This document shows positions 7,641-11,727 of a stretch of 11,727 bases of DNA, piece by piece. The stretch is taken from NCBI GenBank assembly GCA_002314435.1, contig DCFV01000079.1:11153-22879 (forward strand), given 5' to 3'. The DNA is from Acidobacteriaceae bacterium UBA1795. Lineage in GTDB: Bacteria; Acidobacteriota; Terriglobia; Terriglobales; Acidobacteriaceae. The notes below the pieces were generated by a model. The model saw only the letters and a program-made list of their open reading frames with translations. It did no database searches and was not told the origin of the DNA. Position numbers and translations under genes: made by a program. Position 1 is the stretch's first letter; every line of letters begins with the position of its first letter.

Positions 7641-8495
7641 TCAGCCAGCCGCCAGCTGCTTGGCGCGCTCGGTGGCGCGCATCACGGCCTTGATTAGTGT
7701 TACGCGCAAGCCGCCTTCTTCCAGTTCCAGAATGCCGTCGACGGTGCAGCCGGCGGGCGTGGTTACAGCGTCCTTCAGCAGCGCCGGGTGATAGCCGGTT
7801 TCTAGCACCATCTTGGCTGCGCCAAAGGCCGTCTGCGCTGCGAGCTGCGTGGCAACGTCGCGGGGCAGGCCCACCTTTACGCCAGCCTCGGCCAGCGCCT
7901 CAATAACGATGTAGATGTAGGCGGGGCCAGAGCCGGAGAGGCCGGTGACCGCATCCATGTGTTTTTCCTCGACAACGACAGAGCGGCCGACGGTTTCAAA
8001 GATGCGCTTGGCGAGTTCCATCTGCTCGTCGGACACAAAGCGTCCGCGGCACAACGCCGCCGCGCCTGCGCCCAGGGCGGAAGGCGTGTTGGGCATCGCG
8101 CGAATCACGCCGATCTCCAAGCCGGCCGCTTCTTCGATCGCGCTCGTCTTCACTGAGGCGGCAAACGAAACGATGGTCTTCTTCGGCGTGAGCGCTGGGC
8201 GGATCGCCTCGATGACGTCAATCGCCTGGAAGGGCTTCACGCCCAGCAGAATCAGGTCGGCCTGCTCGGCGGCGGCGCGGTTGTCTGTCGTCACTTCCAC
8301 GCCCCACTGCGTGCTCAGCGCCACGGCCCGCTCGGCGTGCGCTACGGTGGCATAGACGTTATCGGCCGAAAACAGGTTCTGCTTCAGGAAGGCCTGCACC
8401 AGGATGCCGCCCATTTTGCCGGCGCCCAGCACGGCGACGCGGATATTCGGCAGTTGCGCAGGTACTTCAGTGGCCTCAACGGCAATCTCGGTCAT
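7641..8495 (-). CDS. proC: Pyrroline-5-carboxylate reductase
   Basis: This cytoplasmic enzyme makes the last step of proline synthesis, reducing 1-pyrroline-5-carboxylate to L-proline with NAD(P)H. The product has 284 residues. The N-terminal Rossmann domain contains VAVLGAGKMGG (20-30) and GVKPFQ (85-90). RAMPNTPSALGAG (132-144) is a family hallmark. The C-terminal helical dimerisation domain has GLSGSGPAY (185-193) and the signature VTTPAGCTVDGILELEEGG (244-262), close to the usual TSPGGTT...LE form. I start at the ATG at 8495 because AAGGAA lies 4 nt upstream; the longer frame to 8558 has no such site. The upstream DUF885 gene ends 80 bp before it and the acyltransferase follows, so co-transcription is possible. 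No other proline-pathway gene is nearby, which is common for proC. Confidence 0.94.
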   Translation of the reverse strand: MTEIAVEATEVPAQLPNIRVAVLGAGKMGGILVQAFLKQNLFSADNVYATVAHAERAVALSTQWGVEVTTDNRAAAEQADLILLGVKPFQAIDVIEAIRPALTPKKTIVSFAASVKTSAIEEAAGLEIGVIRAMPNTPSALGAGAAALCRGRFVSDEQMELAKRIFETVGRSVVVEEKHMDAVTGLSGSGPAYIYIVIEALAEAGVKVGLPRDVATQLAAQTAFGAAKMVLETGYHPALLKDAVTTPAGCTVDGILELEEGGLRVTLIKAVMRATERAKQLAAG

Positions 8496-8575
8496 GTCGT
8501 TCCTTGTCCTGGATGAGAGTGGAATGCAACCTTTCAGAATACGCGTAGACGGGCGCACGCGCCATTGGCCGCGGG

Positions 8576-10351
8576 CTACTTCAGCGCCGCAATCCAGTCA
8601 TCGATGCGGGCGCTCAGCACGTCCAGCGGCAGGGCTCCGGCGTCCAGTACCTGATCGTGGAAGGCGCGAATGTCGAACTTCGGCCCGAGTGCGGCCTTCG
8701 CCTTATCGCGCAGTTCCAGAATCTTCAACTGGCCGATCTTATAGGAGAGCGCCTGGCCGGGCCAGGCGATGTAGCGGTCCACCTCGGCCTGGATGCTGGG
8801 ATCGTCGATATTCGAATGCTCGTGGAAGTAGTCCACCATCTGCTGCCGCGTCCAGTGTTGCGAGTGCACGCCGGTGTCCACTACGAGCCGTATGGCGCGC
8901 CAGATATCGGCCTCGAGGCGGCCATAGTCCGAGTAGGGGTCCTGATAAAAGCCCACATCCTTTCCCAGACGCTCGGCGTAGAGTCCCCAGCCCTCTTGGT
9001 AAGCCCCGTATCCGTCGAACTTACGAAACTCCGGCACTCCTTCAAGTTCCTGAGCGATGGCGATCTGCAGATGGTGGCCCGGCAGCCCCTCGTGATACGC
9101 GATGGCTTCAACCGCGTACAGGTTGCGCTCTGGTGCGTTGTAGAGATTGATAAATAGCCGTCCCGGGCGACTTCCGTCCGGCGTGCCGCCCTCGTAATAG
9201 GCAGGCGCCGACGTTTTCTCAAGGAACTCCGGCACTGGTACTACTTCGAAATGTGCCTTGGGCAACCGTCCAAAAAGCTCCGGCAGCTTGGTCTGCATCC
9301 CGTTCAGGTAGCCCTGATAGGTGCCGAGCAGCGCCTCGCGCGAGGCCGCGTGCAGCTTGGGGTTTGTCTTCAGGCTGGCTCGGAAGCTGGCAAGGTCCTT
9401 GAAGCCCAACTGCTGCGCCACCGCCAGCATGGCAGCCTCGTCCTTCTTTACCTCGTCCAGGCCGATCTGGTGGATCTGTTCCGCGGTCAGGCTCATCGTG
9501 GTCCACTGGCGGATTTGGAACTGGTAGTACTTGGCACCGTCGGGCACCGCCCAAATGCCGGGCTCCGCGCGGCCGGCGGGAACATAGCTCACCTCGAGGA
9601 AGCGGGCAAAGCGCGTGTAAGCAGGCAGCACCTGCTTGGCAAGCACAGCCAGCGTCTCGTCCTTGATGCGCTGCTGCTCGGCGGCGGGAATGGTGGCCGG
9701 AAAACTCTTCAGCGGCATTGCCAGAGGCGAGTCCTCGGGCTTTTGTGCGGCCATCCCTTTCACCTGTTCGAGCGCCTTCTGCAGCAGAAACCTCGGCGGC
9801 ACGCGCTGGTCGTCCATGCCGATCGACATGTTCGCCATCACCTGGTCAAAGGCGTGCGGTAGAGCACGCAGCCGCGCAATCCAGTCGTCGTAATCCTTCA
9901 CCGAGGTAAAGCTCAACTGCGCCGCCAGCCGTGGATAGGTGGTGTGGATGCCGCCCATCTGGTTCACCGGCATCTCCCATTCCTTGTAAGCTGCCGCTTC
10001 TTCGTCGTCAGTCAGCTGGCGCAGCAGCAACTCGCGGCTGGTCTTGTCCTGATCGCTCAAGCCTGTGGGGTCAACGGCAGCCAGGCGTAGCAGAAAGTTC
10101 TGCTCCTGCTCCAGCCACGCGTTCTCGGCCTTCACGGAGTAATCGCTGATCTTGTCGTTGTAGCGCTTGTCGCCAATCGTCGAGGCAAACTCCGGCGAGT
10201 GCTCCAGGTTGGCTTCCCAGTAGTCATGGAAGAGCTCGTTGAGCGCCTTGTGGCGATCGGCCGCTGGGGCCAGGGGCGCAGCCTGCGCGGAAAGTGCAAC
10301 GGGAACCAGCGCGGACAGAACCGCAAGAGCAGGGAACAGGAGTCTCTTCAA
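8576..10351 (-). CDS. Secreted DUF885-family metallopeptidase-like protein
   Basis: DUF885 proteins are zinc-peptidase-like, often exported, and mostly uncharacterised. The 591-residue product starts with a basic-hydrophobic signal peptide (MKRLLFPALAVLSALVPVAL, then SAQA), likely cleaved near residue 23-25; there is no lipobox cysteine. The core motif is YHEGLPGHHLQ (419-429), with an HExxxGHH arrangement as zinc and catalytic residues, followed by YGAYQEGWGLYAERLG (448-463), whose Glu453 could be the third zinc ligand. Also typical are AYYEGGTPDGSRPG (384-397), VDTGVHSQHWT (491-501) and RYIAWPGQALSYKIG (526-540). I prefer the TTG at 10351: GAGG (10364-10361) lies 9 nt before it, whereas the TTG at 10360 directly abuts GAGG. 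That ribosome-binding site sits inside a stem-loop. Substrates are unknown; scavenging of peptides in the periplasm is plausible. Confidence 0.88.
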   Translation of the reverse strand: MKRLLFPALAVLSALVPVALSAQAAPLAPAADRHKALNELFHDYWEANLEHSPEFASTIGDKRYNDKISDYSVKAENAWLEQEQNFLLRLAAVDPTGLSDQDKTSRELLLRQLTDDEEAAAYKEWEMPVNQMGGIHTTYPRLAAQLSFTSVKDYDDWIARLRALPHAFDQVMANMSIGMDDQRVPPRFLLQKALEQVKGMAAQKPEDSPLAMPLKSFPATIPAAEQQRIKDETLAVLAKQVLPAYTRFARFLEVSYVPAGRAEPGIWAVPDGAKYYQFQIRQWTTMSLTAEQIHQIGLDEVKKDEAAMLAVAQQLGFKDLASFRASLKTNPKLHAASREALLGTYQGYLNGMQTKLPELFGRLPKAHFEVVPVPEFLEKTSAPAYYEGGTPDGSRPGRLFINLYNAPERNLYAVEAIAYHEGLPGHHLQIAIAQELEGVPEFRKFDGYGAYQEGWGLYAERLGKDVGFYQDPYSDYGRLEADIWRAIRLVVDTGVHSQHWTRQQMVDYFHEHSNIDDPSIQAEVDRYIAWPGQALSYKIGQLKILELRDKAKAALGPKFDIRAFHDQVLDAGALPLDVLSARIDDWIAALK

Positions 10352-10361
10352 TGCGAGCAAC

Positions 10362-10399
10362 CTCGACAGAAAATACAGGCAACAGTGCCTGCTGTCGAG
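10362..10399 (-). promoter_or_regulatory. Nested stem-loop covering the DUF885 ribosome-binding site
   Basis: On the minus strand, CTCGACAG (10399-10392) pairs perfectly with CTGTCGAG (10369-10362). Directly inside, CAGGCA (10391-10386) pairs with TGCCTG (10381-10376) around the loop CTGT. The only asymmetry is a TATTTT bulge (10375-10370) on the 3' side. The 3' outer arm contains the first three bases of GAGG, the Shine-Dalgarno of the DUF885 gene, so the folded RNA would hide it. The inner hairpin plus TATTTT also resembles an intrinsic terminator for the preceding regulator gene (stop at 10450). The structure is seen directly; translational or transcriptional control is inferred. Confidence 0.55.
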
Positions 10400-10408
10400 T
10401 CTAGTGTA
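10400..10408 (-). promoter_or_regulatory. Possible -10 region upstream of DUF885 gene
   Basis: The minus strand reads TACACTAGA, identical to the 9-mer before ctaA (2590-2598). If TACACT serves as a -10 element, transcription would begin at or within the left arm of the stem-loop at 10362-10399, so most of that structure would be in the leader RNA. No good -35 element is visible at 16-18 bp. Confidence 0.22.
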
Positions 10409-10449
10409 TTGGGCTGCAAGCGCCCGAAAAGTGGGGAAGCAGCAAGCTG

Positions 10450-11382
10450 TCAGTGCGTCAGAATCGCTTCATTGCCCAGAATACGGTAGAGCGTGGACCG
10501 GCTGATCCCCAACTGCCGCGCGGTGCGCAGTTTGTTGCCGTGGTTCAGGTCCAGCACATACTGCACGTGGCGGTGAATCATCGCGTCCAGTTGCAGATTC
10601 TCAATGGGTGCTGTCCGTTGCTGCTGCGGCTCCGTGCGCGCTTCCAAATAGGTTGGCAGCAGCAGGTCCTCGCTGCGGATCATGCCGTTTTCCGCTTCCA
10701 GCAGCGCCGCTTCCAGCACGCTGGCCAGCTCATGCACATTGCCCGGCCACTGGTGTTGCAGAAGGCGCGCCAGCGCACCCGGTCCAAGCACCACGGGTCG
10801 CTGCTGATAGCGCGCGCAGATGCGCTCCAGCAGCGTTTGCGCCAGCATGGCAATGTCTTCCTTGCGCTGCCGAAGCGGCGGCACAGCAAAGCGCACTGCG
10901 GTCAGCCGAAACGCCAGGTCGGGAATCAGAAGCCCCTGGCTCGCCATCTGCCGCAGTGGCACATGCGACGAAGCCACCACAAGCGCGCGGCCCGTGAGCC
11001 TGTCCTGCATCGACTTCAACACCGCCAGCAGCAGGTTCTGCCCCGGCGCCGCCAGAAGGTCCACGCGGTCCAGATAGATGAAGCCGCTCAGTTGCGAAGG
11101 ATCGGCCTCGTTTAACAGCCACTCGCGCGCATCGCGCCGCTGGAACGGCAACCGGGCCGTCAGGGAGTGCTCGTGTAAATAGCGTGCCAGGGTCTGCTTG
11201 CCTGCTCCCTGCTCGCCTTCGATCGCGGCAATCTGCAGGTGCGGAGCCACCATCTCAACCTGCAACAGCAGTTTGCGCCAGGCCGCATTCACACCCATAA
11301 TCGGCCCGTGAACGGAGTCAACCTCGAGAAGCCGAAGGCCCGACCCGGAAGTCTGCGATTGGAATTGCGCGGCGGTTTGCAT
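10450..11382 (-). CDS. Degenerate sigma-54-activator-like AAA+ protein with Fis-type HTH
   Basis: The 310-residue product looks like a bacterial enhancer-binding protein stripped to its AAA+ and DNA-binding parts. There is no receiver, GAF or PAS domain before the core. Walker A is GEQGAGKQ (56-63). Walker B is FIYLDRVD (101-108), with Arg106 where the catalytic glutamate of the usual LDE is expected. The Walker A lysine and Walker B aspartate are 43 residues apart, against 65 in NtrC by my count, and the GAFTGA loop that contacts sigma-54 is absent. The second half is better kept: DLAFRLTAVRF (155-165), PPLRQRKEDIAMLA (168-181), HQWPGNVHELASVLEAALL (210-228). A Fis-type helix-turn-helix, GNKLRTARQLGISRSTLYR (282-300), ends the protein. 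It probably binds DNA without activating sigma-54, as TyrR does. Start ATG 11382 or GTG 11385; neither has a clear ribosome-binding site. Target unknown. Confidence 0.8.
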   Translation of the reverse strand: MQTAAQFQSQTSGSGLRLLEVDSVHGPIMGVNAAWRKLLLQVEMVAPHLQIAAIEGEQGAGKQTLARYLHEHSLTARLPFQRRDAREWLLNEADPSQLSGFIYLDRVDLLAAPGQNLLLAVLKSMQDRLTGRALVVASSHVPLRQMASQGLLIPDLAFRLTAVRFAVPPLRQRKEDIAMLAQTLLERICARYQQRPVVLGPGALARLLQHQWPGNVHELASVLEAALLEAENGMIRSEDLLLPTYLEARTEPQQQRTAPIENLQLDAMIHRHVQYVLDLNHGNKLRTARQLGISRSTLYRILGNEAILTH

Positions 11383-11446
11383 CACGAAGGGTTTGGCTCG
11401 CTTCCGCGGCCTCGGTCTGTAGCTCTTCGGCCGTCAGAGCACTCAT
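11318..11446 (-). CDS. Possible 42-residue upstream ORF overlapping the regulator start
   Basis: An ATG at 11446, with CGGGG upstream, opens a 42-codon frame that ends in TGA at 11318, about 65 bp inside the regulator gene in another frame. The peptide starts MSALTAEELQTEAAEASQTL, which is alanine- and glutamate-rich and helix-like, then becomes less protein-like. It could be a leader peptide that couples translation to the regulator, the displaced original N-terminus of the regulator after a frameshift, or chance. It lies directly after the terminator of the ABC gene. I do not recognise it. Confidence 0.2.
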   Translation of the reverse strand: MSALTAEELQTEAAEASQTLRDANRRAIPIADFRVGPSASRG

Positions 11447-11458
11447 CGGCCCCGCGAC

Positions 11459-11497
11459 AAAAAACATGAGCCGGAGAGATCGCGTCTCTCACGGCTC
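11459..11497 (-). terminator. Intrinsic terminator of the ABC transporter gene
   Basis: On the minus strand GAGCCG (11497-11492) and GAGAGA (11490-11485) pair with TCTCTC (11479-11474) and CGGCTC (11473-11468). One unpaired T (11491) interrupts the 12-bp stem, the loop is CGCGA, and three bases later comes TTTTTT (11464-11459). This is a textbook Rho-independent terminator placed 23 bp after the ABC gene stop, and it separates that transcript from the regulator. Confidence 0.85.
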
Positions 11498-11520
11498 GGG
11501 CCTTGCTGCGGAAGCTCGGT

Positions 11521-11727
11521 TCAGGCAGTCGTATCCAGCTTGCGGAAGCGTTTCGACGGCTCGTCCGAAAAGATCTGGCCGTCGCGAATATGCACCACGC
11601 GGTGCGCATAGTCGGCAATGTCCGGTTCGTGCGTCACCAACACAATCGTGTTGCCTCGGGCGTGCAGCGTGTCGAATAGCGCCATGATCTCGAGGCCCGT
11701 CTTCGAGTCCAGGTTGCCGGTGGGCTC
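11521..11727 (-). CDS. ABC transporter ATP-binding protein (MacB/LolD type), C-terminal part
   Basis: Only the last 68 residues lie in the window; the gene continues past the right edge. The fragment starts in the end of Walker B with EPTGNLDSKTG, the D-loop form typical of the MacB/LolD/FtsE group (COG1136). Then come IVLVTHEPDIADYAHRVV, with the H-loop histidine, and HIRDGQIFSDE, the usual end of the nucleotide-binding domain. The protein ends about 20 residues after that, so this is a stand-alone ATPase rather than a MacB-like fusion to a permease. It would drive a membrane-bound permease for efflux or lipoprotein transport; the partner is not in the window. The downstream terminator marks it as the last gene of its operon. 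Confidence 0.88.
   Translation of the reverse strand, partial: EPTGNLDSKTGLEIMALFDTLHARGNTIVLVTHEPDIADYAHRVVHIRDGQIFSDEPSKRFRKLDTTA

Noticed and set aside
8550..8562. Inverted repeat GGCGC-AC-GCGCC between the DUF885 and proC genes
   Set aside because: The 2-nt centre cannot form a stable hairpin loop without losing pairs, and short GC palindromes are common at this base composition.

Overview
The window looks like chromosomal DNA of a GC-rich, probably aerobic heterotrophic bacterium. The mix of an L-fucose isomerase-like protein, a divergent M24 protein, a phosphoketolase/acetate kinase pair, a DUF885 metallopeptidase and a MacB-type ABC ATPase suggests Acidobacteriota (Terriglobia). This placement is an inference from gene content; no RNA gene or other taxonomic marker is present.

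Layout. On the + strand, positions 1-338 hold the 3' end of an L-fucose/L-arabinose isomerase-family gene. A strong hairpin (361-391) follows, then a complete M24-family gene (428-1582). Everything after that is on the minus strand. Read in the direction of transcription from the right edge, these are: the 3' end of an ABC transporter ATPase gene (11521-11727) with an intrinsic terminator; a short, degenerate relative of the sigma-54 activators (10450-11382); a secreted DUF885 metallopeptidase (8576-10351); proC (7641-8495); an acyltransferase-3 membrane protein (6520-7572); phosphoketolase (3932-6343); acetate kinase (2702-3898); and heme A synthase (1606-2565). The M24 and heme A synthase genes converge with 23 bp between them. 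There are no mobile elements, CRISPR arrays or RNA genes, and no gene-free stretch reaches 300 bp.

How the genes work together. The clearest functional unit is phosphoketolase plus acetate kinase, 33 bp apart. The first cleaves a sugar phosphate to acetyl phosphate, and the second turns that into acetate and ATP. A CRP-type palindrome (6410-6425) lies about 75 bp upstream of the phosphoketolase start. A long hairpin after acetate kinase separates this unit from heme A synthase. The DUF885, proC and acyltransferase genes are co-directional with 69-80 bp gaps and could be co-transcribed, but share no obvious pathway.

The most unusual items are: the M24 protein, in which four of five metal-ligand positions appear substituted; the regulator, which has an AAA+ core and Fis helix-turn-helix but no GAFTGA loop and a changed Walker B; and a nested stem-loop whose 3' arm contains the ribosome-binding site of the DUF885 gene. 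I did not find a complete new multi-gene system; these are individual leads.
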